DNA of 64,000 nucleotides from Bacillus sp. SLBN-46 (GCF_031453555.1 NZ_JAVIZM010000001.1:4595001-4659000); one strand, 5' to 3'. Numbered from the stretch's first letter, positions 19,842 to 29,291 are shown. The notes: generated by a model not told the origin, from the letters alone. Translations and numbers: made by a program.

Positions 19842-20783
19842 TTATTCCTCCAGACTTCTTCGACCATTATGCCAGCTTCGGCTTGGAGCGACACTCTTAC
19901 TAGATTTCATCAAGGCATTCCCCGCATATACTCTTGTCTCGCTAACCAAAGCGAATAGTCCGGTTCCGATAGCCAGGTGAAAAACCGCCGATGTAAGATT
20001 CAGGAATGTCATGACTACCACGGCCCCAATAACTAATTGAAAAAGAACGGCCAACGTACATAGTACAAGTCTCTTTTGAATGCGCCTACCCCATCCTTTT
20101 GTAAAAGACCAGAGCGTAAGTAAGAAAATATACAGAGTAGAAAAAACGGCAAGTCCACGATGAATGGTTTGGAGAAGTTCTGGAATAGTCGTTGGATAGA
20201 AGGTTTGTCTACACCCTAACCATCCACAAGCCAATCCATAGGTCTGATGCTTAATATATGCACCAAAAGCCATTGTACACAAGAGGAGAATGAGTACCAT
20301 ATTTAAATGGCGAATGACCGACCTTTGATTCCCTTTCATTAAATATGCTTTGTACTCTCGCTCCTCAACCTCCAGATGTCTCCAAATCCAAATCAAACAG
20401 AAAAGAAAGAGCATGGCGATGATTAAATGGACGGAAATCACAATTGAAGGCAAATCAAGGACAACAACAACCGCCCCAAGAAGAACTTGAATTACCAGGA
20501 GACCTAACATGGCAAATGACACCTGATATACTCTACGCCCATTTCTCCTCATAAGAGTAAAAAATAACAGGGCAGAGAGTAAACCAAGGGTTGCTCCAAT
20601 CACTCGATGCAAATATTCAATTAATGTAGCCCCCTTTAACGCTGGAATAACTTCACCGTTACACAATGGCCATTCAGGTCCACACCCCATACCAGAATTA
20701 GAGGAGGCTACATATCCCCCAAAAACAATTAAAAAATAGGTCAGTAATACTCCAACAAGTGCCAAGTGTTTACTCCTCACCAT
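19842..20783 (-). CDS. ctaA: Heme A synthase
   Basis: Oxidises the C8 methyl of heme O to make heme A for aa3-type oxidases; an eight-helix membrane protein (313 residues, normal). The N-terminal half has GMGCGPEWPLCNG with the paired Cys conserved in the Bacillus type, and EYLHRVIGA with a heme-ligand His. The C-terminal half repeats the plan with CGWLGC and QTIHRGLAV and a further His in FHLAIG. AAGGGGG stands before ATG 20783. In Bacillus, ctaA usually lies next to ctaB and the cta oxidase genes; here it is alone, so it may be a second copy or a relocated gene. Confidence 0.9.
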   Translation of the reverse strand: MVRSKHLALVGVLLTYFLIVFGGYVASSNSGMGCGPEWPLCNGEVIPALKGATLIEYLHRVIGATLGLLSALLFFTLMRRNGRRVYQVSFAMLGLLVIQVLLGAVVVVLDLPSIVISVHLIIAMLFLFCLIWIWRHLEVEEREYKAYLMKGNQRSVIRHLNMVLILLLCTMAFGAYIKHQTYGLACGWLGCRQTFYPTTIPELLQTIHRGLAVFSTLYIFLLTLWSFTKGWGRRIQKRLVLCTLAVLFQLVIGAVVVMTFLNLTSAVFHLAIGTGLFALVSETRVYAGNALMKSSKSVAPSRSWHNGRRSLEE

Positions 20784-20889
20784 TCAACCCCCTTGATATT
20801 TTATGAATATTTCGAATCAATTAATAACTTAACAGAATTAAACAAGCCTTTCGGTGATTTGTATCACGAAAGCTTAAAAATAGTTGGTA

Positions 20890-20917
20890 ACCAAATCCAA
20901 GAAGTTTTCATAGGGTA
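20890..20917 (+). promoter_or_regulatory. Candidate sigma-K promoter
   Basis: AC at 20890-20891, then 17 bases, then CATAGGGTA at 20909-20917. This fits the sigma-K consensus AC-N16/17-CATANNNTA exactly. It stands about 40 bases ahead of the gene at 20957, which would place that gene in the late mother-cell regulon. Confidence 0.55.
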
Positions 20918-20956
20918 CTATTGCCTTGTGTTTTTTACTCATGGAAGGAGATTAAG

Positions 20957-21346
20957 ATGTATTACAACCCTTTTCATTATCCTGTTTATCCTCCCATTCC
21001 TGCTTATTACACCTATACAGTGAACCCTTCATATCCTCGGAGCTATCCGCCTGTAGATACAAAAATATTTGTCAAGTCCGTCAAATCGTTCCGTTTACTA
21101 ATGGAACAAGGAAGTATTTTACTAGATAGATTGAGCGATCCAGGCTTTGACTACAAAATAATGAGTGCCGCTCAGCAAGGGAAACATAGTGAAGTGGACG
21201 CGATGATTAAGTCTATCGGCTTAAAAGTCCCTGTCATCACGAAGTTTACCCCATCAGGAATTAACTTCATTCTCACTACCCAGGCAGATCAAACTCACCC
21301 AATGAGCTGCTGTACACTATCGGTAGCTATGAAATGGGGCTTGTAG
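20957..21346 (+). CDS. Tyr/Pro-rich N-terminus protein, possible spore protein
   Basis: 129 residues from ATG 20957 (GGAAGGAG upstream; the longer frame to 20921 has no site). The first ~35 residues are Tyr/Pro-rich (MYYNPFHYPVYPPIPAYY...), as in several Bacillus coat proteins. The rest is a small compact domain with VDTKIFVKSVKSFRLLMEQG, LLDRLSDP and a final HPMSCCTLSVAMKWGL. I do not recognise a named family with certainty. The composition and the exact sigma-K-type promoter match both suggest a spore-coat or mother-cell role; this is inference. Confidence 0.65.
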   Translation: MYYNPFHYPVYPPIPAYYTYTVNPSYPRSYPPVDTKIFVKSVKSFRLLMEQGSILLDRLSDPGFDYKIMSAAQQGKHSEVDAMIKSIGLKVPVITKFTPSGINFILTTQADQTHPMSCCTLSVAMKWGL

Positions 21347-21510
21347 TGTCTCTAAAAGTTTAATAATACAAGCCACTATAAAAATACCTACCGCAAATAT
21401 TCATAATGGGTTTACTTACGGGGTGCAAAACTGAAAAAAGTAGGTCCAATCTCTGATTCATTCTCACATTTCCCGTCATTTCATTCATAGGAAAAACCGC
21501 ATTAGGATTT

Positions 21511-21860
21511 GTCCTTTATAACCTAGATGAAGGACATTTTCCTTGTTATCCAACCGATTTTTGTCCTTCATATCCCGGATGAAGGACATTTTTCATGGTA
21601 TCCGACCGATTTTTGTCCTTCATACCCCAGATGAAGGACATTTTTCATGTTATTCAACCGATTTTTGTCCTTCATACCCCGGATGAAGGACATTTTTCAT
21701 GGTATCCGACTGATTTTTGTCCTTCATACCCCAGATGAAGGACATTTTTCATGTTATTCAACCGATTTTTGTCCTTCATATCCCGGATGAAAGACATTTA
21801 TCTTGTTGCACAACCAAGTTTTGTTCTTCTTCATAACCCGCATGAACACATTTTTTATTT
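21511..21860. repeat. Tandem array of seven 52-bp palindrome units
   Basis: Units start at 21511, 21563, 21615, 21667, 21719, 21771 and a decayed one at 21823: exactly 52 bases apart each time. Each holds arms GTCCTTCAT and ATGAAGGAC around a ~7-base centre (ACCCCGG or ACCCCAG), then ATTTTTCATG and a ~20-base linker. Units 3 and 5 are identical and units 2 and 4 nearly so, so there is a 104-bp higher-order repeat. The first, sixth and seventh units are degraded. It occupies the 700-base gap 21347-22050, in which no gene was found. Confidence 0.9.
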
Positions 21861-22050
21861 AGATTAATGCGTTTATTTTCGCGATTTCCCTTTTTGAACC
21901 TTAAAAGTGAACCCGTTAAAAGAGACGGTGGGTATTCTAATTTCACCCAAAATTACATAAGATGGAATTTATCCTAGGCTTCAATCTCAAATAGGTGTAC
22001 AATGGAGATTATATTTTATTAAGTTAATAGGATAAAGGAGTATAGCACCC

Positions 22051-23412
22051 TTGAAAGAACACACAAATAAGTTTCAAGAACAATCACTGTTTAGTATATC
22101 GTGGCCACTTTTTATTGAGCTGGCTCTTCATATGGGTATGGGAATCATTGCAACATTTATGTTAAGTCACTTTTCTGATACAGCAGCGGCAGGGGTGGGA
22201 GTAGCGAACCAGCTATTAAACATCTTTATCTTAGTCTTCACCGTGACCTCCATTGGAGCTACCGTCTTAATTAGTCAGAACCTTGGCGCAGGTCGGCTTA
22301 AGAATGCAAGACAATTATCTCGTTCTGTATTTGGACTCAATTTTTGGTTCGGGATCACCATTTCCATCATCGTCTTTCTGTTTGGAGAACATCTTTTACT
22401 CTTATTCGATATTCATGGGAAAGTTTTCGATTATGGGCTTACTTTTGTTCGGATTTGCGGGATCTCCCTCTTTTTTGAATCTATTTCACTCGCATTAAGT
22501 GCCGTTTTACGTAGTCACGGCTATACAAAAGAATCCATGTTTGTCACTGTCGCCATGGATCTGATAAGTATCGGAGGGAATATTTTGGCCCTTTCGGGGA
22601 TTTTCGGTTTACCAATCACTGGTGTAACCGGTGTGTCATGGGCCATCGTTGCAGCAAGATTTTATGCTGTTTGTGCACTGATTTATCTTGTCTATAACCG
22701 ACTTTCTTTAAAGCTAGAAATACGAGATATTTTTCATGCAAAAAAAGAGGACATAAAAGGACTTCTATCCATTGGTATTCCCTCAGCTGGTGAGAACTTG
22801 TCCTATCAATTATCCCAGCTGATAATTACGAGTTTTGTAGTCTCAATGGGAACTTCCTCTTTGGCCGCACGTGTATATATTTTAAATATTAATATGGTTT
22901 GTTTTTTATTTACGTTAGCGATTGCTCAAGGCACACAGCTTCTAGTAGCACGCTATATTGGCGGTAAGCAGTTCAACCGTGCACTTCAGCGCGGCATCCG
23001 GACATTAAAAATTGCCATGGTCGCCTCACTCGTTACATCATTAGTAATCGCCTTAATCGGATCCCCCATATTAGAGACTTTTACAAAAGATTCGAGCATC
23101 ATAGCTGTGGGTCTGCCTGTTTTATGGGCCATTGTGTTTGTTGAACCAGGAAGAGCCATGAATATAGTCTTGATGAGTTCATTAAAATCTGCTGGGGATG
23201 TCCGATTCCCTGTCATCATCGGAATGCTTTCTATGTGGGGAATTGCCGTTTCACTTAGCTATCTGTTTGGAGTTCATTATGGGTTAGGTCTGTTAGGAAT
23301 ATGGCTTGCTCAAGGTACAGACGAATGGCTGCGCGGTTGTTTTGCTTTAAGGAGATGGCTCATGAAACCGTGGGAGCATAGGCTAAAGAGCAGAGTTCCC
23401 GTTCAAAGCTAA
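22051..23412 (+). CDS. MATE family efflux transporter
   Basis: 453 residues, 12 predicted membrane segments in two six-helix halves. Family features include ISWPLFIELALHMGMGIIATFMLSHFSDTAAAGVGVANQ at the start of the first half and IGIPSAGENLSYQLSQL at the start of the second. Exports drugs or toxic organic cations in exchange for Na+ or H+; no substrate can be read. It begins with TTG at 22051, with AAAGGAG ten bases ahead. Single gene, closed by the shared terminator at 23416. Confidence 0.9.
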   Translation: MKEHTNKFQEQSLFSISWPLFIELALHMGMGIIATFMLSHFSDTAAAGVGVANQLLNIFILVFTVTSIGATVLISQNLGAGRLKNARQLSRSVFGLNFWFGITISIIVFLFGEHLLLLFDIHGKVFDYGLTFVRICGISLFFESISLALSAVLRSHGYTKESMFVTVAMDLISIGGNILALSGIFGLPITGVTGVSWAIVAARFYAVCALIYLVYNRLSLKLEIRDIFHAKKEDIKGLLSIGIPSAGENLSYQLSQLIITSFVVSMGTSSLAARVYILNINMVCFLFTLAIAQGTQLLVARYIGGKQFNRALQRGIRTLKIAMVASLVTSLVIALIGSPILETFTKDSSIIAVGLPVLWAIVFVEPGRAMNIVLMSSLKSAGDVRFPVIIGMLSMWGIAVSLSYLFGVHYGLGLLGIWLAQGTDEWLRGCFALRRWLMKPWEHRLKSRVPVQS

Positions 23413-23415
23413 AAA

Positions 23416-23455
23416 AGTGGCATCCGATTTTTAAATCGTGATGCCACTCTTTTTA
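23416..23455. terminator. Bidirectional terminator
   Basis: AGTGGCATC pairs with GATGCCACT, with an inner CGATTT/AAATCG stem, flanked by A6 and T5. It serves the MATE gene and contains the stop codon of the GGDEF-EAL gene (23431) in its inner stem. Confidence 0.9.
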
Positions 23456-25665
23456 TTACCTATGATTAAATACTGCTCCAAATTGTCAGCTGGTACTGGC
23501 CTGCTAAATAAATATCCTTGTCCAATTGCACATGCATTGTTCTTTAAAAACGAAAGCTGTTCTTCCGTTTCAATCCCTTCAGCAATGACGATAAAATTTA
23601 AATTCATTCCCATATCAATAATGGTTTTTACCATCATTCCTTGATTGGAATGATAAATGATGTCATCGACAAACGATTTATCGATTTTAATCTTATCGAT
23701 TGGAAGATGCTTTAAATAACTTAGTGACGAATAACCTGTTCCAAAGTCATCCATCGATAAAAGAACCCCTAGCTCTTTTAATTGATTTAAAATATTCGTT
23801 GAGTTCTCTAAATTTTGCATGATACTTTCGGTGATTTCTAATTCTAAATGGTTCGCTTGAAGTCCCACTTCCTCTAGAATCGTTGAGATATATTCAATAA
23901 AATGGTCATCCTCAAACTGTCGAACGGAAACATTCACCGCAATAGGGAAATCCTTAAAACCGGCATTTTTCCAGGCTTTCCTTTGTTTGCAAGCTTCCCA
24001 CAATACCCACTTGCCTATCGGAACAATCAATCCCGTTTCCTCTGCTAATGGAATAAATTCTGAAGGTGCAATAAATCCATGCTCCGGATGATTCCAACGC
24101 AATAATGCTTCAATCCCTACAATTTCCCCTGTTGCTAAAGACACTTGCGGCTGATAATGCAGCGTTAGTTGGTTCTTTTCCAAAGCTTTTCGTAGCCCAT
24201 TTTCTAACTCCATCTTCCGAATGGAATTACCATTCAAATTGGAAGAATAGAAACGGAAATTATTTTTCCCACGTTCTTTTGCTTGATACATGGCTGTATC
24301 TGCATTTTTAATTAATGTTTCCTCATCTACACCATCAAAAGGATACAAGCTAATACCGATGCTTGGGGTTACAAAAAACTCCTGATTATTCACTTCGATA
24401 GGCTTAGAAAACTCATAAAGAATCCGTTGCGCCACCAGTGCAGCCCGCTCTTTATCTATATCTTCAAGTAGGATAATAAATTCATCTCCGCCTTGTCTAG
24501 AGACCATTCCTTCTTGTTTAACCGTCATCTCTAACCGGTCAGCTACTCTTTGCAGCACAATATCTCCGGTGTTATGTCCCTTTGTGTCATTAATAATTTT
24601 AAATCGATCTAAATCTAAAAACAAAACGGCTAGCATCTTATTTTCTTCCTGCTTGTTTAATGCATCGTTAAGATGATGTCTAAACCTATTTCGATTTGGC
24701 AGCCCTGTTAGCGTATCATAAAAGGCCATATTTTGGATCGTTGCCTCTGCTCTCTTACGCTCCGTAATATCTCTGCCAACTACTTGAACAGCAAACCTTC
24801 CTTCATAGGAAATCGGAGTCGACGCCATTTCTACATCAATGGTCTCTCCATTCAGTTTTTTTACTTTAAACTCGAGTCTGACCTTTTGCTGTTCGTGTGG
24901 ATTGCCTCTTACTTTAAAAGCTTCCACAATTTGTGACGGGACAAACTTTAATGGGGAATGGCCAATCAAATCCTCAGGATGCTGGGCACCCACTAACTTC
25001 CAACCCGCTTCATTAATATATTCAATTTTTTCATAGTTAACGACAGCAATAATATCTGGAGACATTTCAACTAAACTTCGATAACGGTCTTCACTTTCTT
25101 TTCGATCCGTTATATCAAATAAAACACTCGTAAAGTCAACAAACTCACCCTTACTATCCAATGTGGGGAACCCTCTGTCCTGAATCCAGCGGACTTCTCC
25201 ATCTGGGCGTATAATCCGATAGACACTTGTAACGGTTTCCCCTAAGGCCAGTTTCTTTCCTCTGTCTTCAATTACCTCTAAATCTTCGGGATAAATGACC
25301 TTTTTCCACAGATTTAAATCTTTGTAAAAATCAATATATGAATACCCATACAATTTTTCAATACCTGGGGTGATTAGTAGCGTGTCCGATTTTAAATCAT
25401 GCGACCAAATAGCAACATCAAGTGTATCAAAGATATTTTTTAATTTAAGTTTATTTTGTCGAAGCTCTTCGTCCTTTTTCTCTATTCCTTTTAATGAAAG
25501 GAGAAAAATCGGCAGTGCTCCGATGAGGATAATAATAGAAATAATCTTTAGGAATTTAATAGATGGATAGAAAACAGAAACTGCAATGTCAAGCAGCTCT
25601 GAAAAAACGATCAAACTAAAAATGAGTTTCCAATAAGTTGGATCATTTAATTTCTTGGTTCCCAA
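23431..25665 (-). CDS. PAS-PAS-GGDEF-EAL cyclic-di-GMP protein
   Basis: 744 residues from TTG 25665, chosen because AGGGAGAG lies seven bases upstream; an earlier TTG at 25713 has no site. Two N-terminal membrane helices (~12-55) are followed by a short coiled linker, then PAS domains at ~75-185 and ~195-310. GGDEF lies near residue 390 and EAL near 516. Both motifs look intact (RQGGDEF; EALLRWNHP; DDFGTGYSSL near 637; EGIET), so synthesis and breakdown of c-di-GMP are both possible. The inhibitory I-site RxxD is absent before GGDEF (KQEG instead). No ligand for the PAS domains can be named. Confidence 0.9.
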   Translation of the reverse strand: MGTKKLNDPTYWKLIFSLIVFSELLDIAVSVFYPSIKFLKIISIIILIGALPIFLLSLKGIEKKDEELRQNKLKLKNIFDTLDVAIWSHDLKSDTLLITPGIEKLYGYSYIDFYKDLNLWKKVIYPEDLEVIEDRGKKLALGETVTSVYRIIRPDGEVRWIQDRGFPTLDSKGEFVDFTSVLFDITDRKESEDRYRSLVEMSPDIIAVVNYEKIEYINEAGWKLVGAQHPEDLIGHSPLKFVPSQIVEAFKVRGNPHEQQKVRLEFKVKKLNGETIDVEMASTPISYEGRFAVQVVGRDITERKRAEATIQNMAFYDTLTGLPNRNRFRHHLNDALNKQEENKMLAVLFLDLDRFKIINDTKGHNTGDIVLQRVADRLEMTVKQEGMVSRQGGDEFIILLEDIDKERAALVAQRILYEFSKPIEVNNQEFFVTPSIGISLYPFDGVDEETLIKNADTAMYQAKERGKNNFRFYSSNLNGNSIRKMELENGLRKALEKNQLTLHYQPQVSLATGEIVGIEALLRWNHPEHGFIAPSEFIPLAEETGLIVPIGKWVLWEACKQRKAWKNAGFKDFPIAVNVSVRQFEDDHFIEYISTILEEVGLQANHLELEITESIMQNLENSTNILNQLKELGVLLSMDDFGTGYSSLSYLKHLPIDKIKIDKSFVDDIIYHSNQGMMVKTIIDMGMNLNFIVIAEGIETEEQLSFLKNNACAIGQGYLFSRPVPADNLEQYLIIGNKKSGITI

Positions 25666-25983
25666 GTTTGTTCTCTCCCTTATACCATGCGATGGATCGG
25701 AGCCACATGACAATAAATTTAGTCTTTATCTATAAAATAACAAAAATCGACTTAATTAACAATGAAGTAATAAATAAAAATGGAAGCGATTACATTATTT
25801 GTATACTAAAAATAGTTCCATGGAAAGACTTCCTTCCAGATCATGCTGATTATGGTGTTCAACAGTCTGTCATAACATTTCTAACAAACTGTGAACTTAT
25901 CACTATAGCCATGTTATTTAAGCGAAAAAGTAATATATTGTAAATATAAAGAACAAAACAAAAAATGAAAGAAGGAATCATTT
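25666..25983. promoter_or_regulatory. Divergent intergenic region with one cre-like (CcpA) site
   Basis: No gene was found in these 318 bases. TGGAAGCGATTACA at 25781-25794 differs from the catabolite-responsive element consensus TGWAANCGNTNWCA at one position. It sits between the GGDEF-EAL gene and the DoxX gene and could control either. Confidence 0.4.
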
Positions 25984-26499
25984 ATGTTTAACAAATTTTT
26001 AAGAGAAAATAAGATTGCATCTGTTATCTTAACAGTCTTACGTTTATACCTCGGCTACTCTTGGTTTACTGCAGGATTTCATAAATTAACTGGCGGATTT
26101 GACGCTGCTGGATTCTTAAAAGGAGCCATTGCTAACCCGGTAAAAGGTCCAGATGGCGCAGTCGTTTTTGGCTGGTACGTTGACTTCTTGAAGCACTTTG
26201 CTCTTCCAAACGTCGATGTCTTTAACGTTCTTGTTCCTTGGGGCGAAACCTTAATCGGTTTAGGTTTAATCCTGGGATGCTTAACAACTGCCGCTATGTT
26301 CTTTGGTCTCGTCATGAACTTCAGCTTCTTCCTAGCTGGCACTGTATCTCACAACCCTAGAGACATCTTCCTTGGCTTCATCATCTTAACTGCTGGCTAC
26401 AACGCTGGTAAAATCGGTTTAGACCGTTGGGTTGTACCTTTCTTCAGAAAAATGAGCAATAAAACAGCTAGTACTAAAAAATCTAAAGCTACAGTTTAA
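25984..26499 (+). CDS. DoxX family membrane protein (paralog 1)
   Basis: 171 residues with four membrane helices and the DoxX pattern (VILTVLRLYLGYSWFTAGFHKL, then WGETLIGLGLILGCLTTAAMFFGLVMNF). Some Bacillus DoxX proteins respond to quinones and electrophiles or are linked to thiosulfate:quinone metabolism; nothing here fixes the role. A close paralog lies at 50486 with very high similarity through the helices and a different upstream region, so the pair arose by duplication and is probably regulated separately. The C-terminus is Lys/Thr/Ser-rich. GAAAGAAGGAATC precedes the ATG. Confidence 0.85.
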   Translation: MFNKFLRENKIASVILTVLRLYLGYSWFTAGFHKLTGGFDAAGFLKGAIANPVKGPDGAVVFGWYVDFLKHFALPNVDVFNVLVPWGETLIGLGLILGCLTTAAMFFGLVMNFSFFLAGTVSHNPRDIFLGFIILTAGYNAGKIGLDRWVVPFFRKMSNKTASTKKSKATV

Positions 26500-26504
26500 C
26501 TGAT

Positions 26505-26539
26505 AAAAAAGACGATTCGAAAATCGAATCGTCTTTTTT
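26505..26539. terminator. Bidirectional terminator
   Basis: Perfect 16-bp stem AAAAAAGACGATTCGA / TCGAATCGTCTTTTTT with a three-base loop, between the DoxX gene and the converging GH13 gene. Confidence 0.95.
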
Positions 26540-26547
26540 ATGTCGTT

Positions 26548-28215
26548 TTATTTCATTCGATACACTCTTGCCTCATAAGGCTTTAATGTCAATTTTTGAA
26601 GTGGTTCATGTGGTGATACTTCATAATTGTTTAGCAGCAAGTTATGATAGTCGAGGGAAACCCCTTCCATCTCTACAAGCTGTGTAGAAAGATTAGTTAT
26701 TACTATAATCTTTTCCTCATTTAACGTCCTTGTATAGGCAAAAATTTGAGGATCATCCTTCAAAAGCAATTCATACGTACCATAAGTAAATACTTCGTTT
26801 GCTTTCTTTAGATCAATCATCTTCTTATAGAAGTTTAAAACAGAATGTTCGTCGTTTTGTTGCGACAAGACATTGATGTCTTTAAAATTCGGATTAACCT
26901 TCAACCAAGGATTCCCTGTGCTGAAACCAGCATTCTCCTCCGTTGACCATTGCATCGGAGTTCGCGAGTTATCACGGCCTGATGCCCAAATAATCTCCAT
27001 GATCTCTTCATGCGGAACACCATCGGCCCGCTTGATACGGTACATATTCTTTGCAGATACATCGTCGTAATCCTCTATGGAATCAAATTGGACATTTGTC
27101 ATGCCGATTTCTTGCCCCTGATAGATGAACGGAGTACCCTGCATGAGAAAATACATTGCTCCGAACGCTGTTGCACTCTCACGCCAATATTCCTTGTCAT
27201 TCCCCCAAGTGGATACTACACGTGGCTTGTCGTGGTTCTCGATGAACAAAGCGTTCCAGCCCTTATTTTCCAAGCCTTTTTGCCATCGAGACAATACATC
27301 CTTAAGCTCCACAATATCCAACTCTTTTTTCGCTTCGGCATCCCATAGTGCTAGATGCTCAAATTGAAAGACCATATTGAACTTCCCTGTCTTTTCACCA
27401 ACCCAACGCTCCACATCTTCCACGTCATCAACAGTTACTCCGTTCGCCTCACCGACAGTCATAATATCATATTTAGCAAACGTCTCTTCCTTTAACTCCT
27501 GCAAAAACGTATGAATTCCGTCCACATTCATCATTTTATCGAAGCAAGAGACATATTGGAGCCCTTCAGGATTTGGCATATCCTCTAGGCCATCTTCCTT
27601 TTTAATGTGGCTGATTGCATCGACACGGAAACCATCGATTCCCTTATCAAGCCACCAGTTTACCATTTCATACAGCGCCTTCCGGACCTCTTCATTTTCC
27701 CAGTTAAGGTCTGGCTGCTTTTTTGAAAAAATATGCATGAAATACTGATCGGTTTGTTCATCATATTTCCAGGCTGAACCACCAAAAATGCTTTCCCAGT
27801 TATTCGGTTCTTTCCCGCCTTTTCCATCACGCCAGATATACCAATCACGTTTTGGATTTTCTTTAGACGCACGGGATTCGATAAACCAAGGATGTTCATC
27901 ACTCGTATGGTTAATGACTAGATCAAGGATAAGTTTCATCCCACGGCGATGTGTTTCCTCTAAAAGAAGATTAAAATCAGCCATCGTTCCGAACTCTTCC
28001 ATAATCTCTTGGTAATCACTGATATCGTAGCCGTTATCGTCATTAGGTGATTGATACATCGGACTTACCCAAATGACATCAATCCCTAGTTCTTTTAAAT
28101 AATCTAATTTAGAAATGATGCCCTTGATATCCCCAATCCCGTCTCCATTGGAATCCATGAAGCTTCGAGGATAAATCTGATAGGCAACAGCTTCTTTCCA
28201 CCATAATTTATTCAT
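26548..28215 (-). CDS. GH13 alpha-glucosidase, predicted alpha-1,4-preferring
   Basis: 555 residues with the oligo-1,6-glucosidase-type GH13 layout. Catalytic residues: Asp in GFRVDAI (~199, nucleophile), Glu in TVGEAN (~254, acid/base) and Asp in ENHDKPR (~328). The residue after the nucleophile is Ala; in this subfamily Ala or Thr there goes with alpha-1,4 activity and Val with alpha-1,6 (established for Bacillus enzymes). The partner at 33016 has Val, so the two may divide the work. No signal peptide, so it acts on imported sugars. Last gene of the cluster after the LacI regulator, with a 53-base gap. Confidence 0.9.
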   Translation of the reverse strand: MNKLWWKEAVAYQIYPRSFMDSNGDGIGDIKGIISKLDYLKELGIDVIWVSPMYQSPNDDNGYDISDYQEIMEEFGTMADFNLLLEETHRRGMKLILDLVINHTSDEHPWFIESRASKENPKRDWYIWRDGKGGKEPNNWESIFGGSAWKYDEQTDQYFMHIFSKKQPDLNWENEEVRKALYEMVNWWLDKGIDGFRVDAISHIKKEDGLEDMPNPEGLQYVSCFDKMMNVDGIHTFLQELKEETFAKYDIMTVGEANGVTVDDVEDVERWVGEKTGKFNMVFQFEHLALWDAEAKKELDIVELKDVLSRWQKGLENKGWNALFIENHDKPRVVSTWGNDKEYWRESATAFGAMYFLMQGTPFIYQGQEIGMTNVQFDSIEDYDDVSAKNMYRIKRADGVPHEEIMEIIWASGRDNSRTPMQWSTEENAGFSTGNPWLKVNPNFKDINVLSQQNDEHSVLNFYKKMIDLKKANEVFTYGTYELLLKDDPQIFAYTRTLNEEKIIVITNLSTQLVEMEGVSLDYHNLLLNNYEVSPHEPLQKLTLKPYEARVYRMK

Positions 28216-28268
28216 GTAAAATCCTCACTGACTCTTTTTATGTTTATCATTTCACATTCAATCCAAAG

Positions 28269-29291
28269 CTATTTTTTCACCGCGCACGACTTACGTTCAA
28301 TTAGCTTTGTTGGAATCGTGATTCTCTTTGGCAACGTTTCAGGATTCTCGATTTTCTCTATTAAACATTCTGTAGCCAGATGACCTAATTGAAATGTGCC
28401 AATATCCACAGAAGTTAGTGGAGGCTTTGAATGTTCAGAAAGCGAGAGATTGTTAAAGCCAACAATTGAAATATCTTCAGGCACTCTGATGTTTAATTTT
28501 TCTAAATGACTGATGATTTCATAGGCCATTAAATCATCCTGAGTTACCAATGCTGTAGGAGGGGCATCAAGCTTCATCAAAGAACAAATGGCATCAATCC
28601 CTTGTTCATTGACTAACTCTTCATTAACGAGATAAGCCTCATTTACTGTAAGTCCAGCTTCCTTAAGAGCCAACTTATATCCATTAATCCGGTCAATAGT
28701 AACCACAAAATCTGGATTTATTCCAACGTAAGCAATATTCGTATGACCGTGTTCAATTAAGTAGTTGGTTACCTGTTTGCTTATAAAAATATTGTCATTA
28801 TCAACATACGTAATTCTCTCTTCATTCACGCTTGGACGACCCACTACAGCAAAAGGAAAGCCGATTTCCTCCAGGTAGTTCATGGTCCGGTCATTGACAC
28901 GTGAGTATAACAGAAGGATTCCATCGACACGTCTGCCATTAACCATGGACAAGACTTCCTCGTGAATTTCTTCCTCGGTTGACCCAGTTGAAAGATAAAT
29001 ACCGTATTTACTTTCATGAGCATGCATACTGATTCCTCTTAATACTTCAGGGAAGAATGGGTTTCGAAAGGCATGGTAGGCTGAATTCGGCATGATCACT
29101 CCAATGGTTTGAGTGCTTTTTGCAACCAAGCTACGTGCTTGCAAATTAGGATAGTACCCTAATTGTTCCATCACTTCTTTCACACGTCTCTTTGTTTGTT
29201 CACTTATTCGAGGGTTATTAGCAATGACCCTTGAAACCGTCGAAGGCGCCACATTTGCTTCCCTTGCCACATCCTTAATTGTAACCACCAT
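28269..29291 (-). CDS. LacI-family regulator of the alpha-glucoside locus
   Basis: 340 residues. The N-terminal LacI HTH (VTIKDVAREANVAPSTVSRVIANNPRISEQTKRRV) with hinge YYPNLQARSL is followed by a periplasmic-binding-protein-like sugar domain. It resembles MalR-type repressors of Bacillus and streptococci. Likely operators are the three GTGCAAaCG-type palindromes upstream of the binding-protein gene. It lies downstream of the permease genes with a 57-base gap, as expected for an autoregulated locus. The effector sugar (maltose/maltodextrin or isomaltose) is not fixed by the sequence. Confidence 0.88.
   Translation of the reverse strand: MVVTIKDVAREANVAPSTVSRVIANNPRISEQTKRRVKEVMEQLGYYPNLQARSLVAKSTQTIGVIMPNSAYHAFRNPFFPEVLRGISMHAHESKYGIYLSTGSTEEEIHEEVLSMVNGRRVDGILLLYSRVNDRTMNYLEEIGFPFAVVGRPSVNEERITYVDNDNIFISKQVTNYLIEHGHTNIAYVGINPDFVVTIDRINGYKLALKEAGLTVNEAYLVNEELVNEQGIDAICSLMKLDAPPTALVTQDDLMAYEIISHLEKLNIRVPEDISIVGFNNLSLSEHSKPPLTSVDIGTFQLGHLATECLIEKIENPETLPKRITIPTKLIERKSCAVKK

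Noticed and set aside
21511..21860. CRISPR array
   Set aside because: The whole 52-bp unit is repeated, including the linker; there are no unique spacers, and no cas gene is near.
21905..21945. Sigma-B promoter ahead of the MATE gene
   Set aside because: A GTTAAA / GGTAT-like pair exists but the spacing is about 10 bases, too short for the 12-15 needed.
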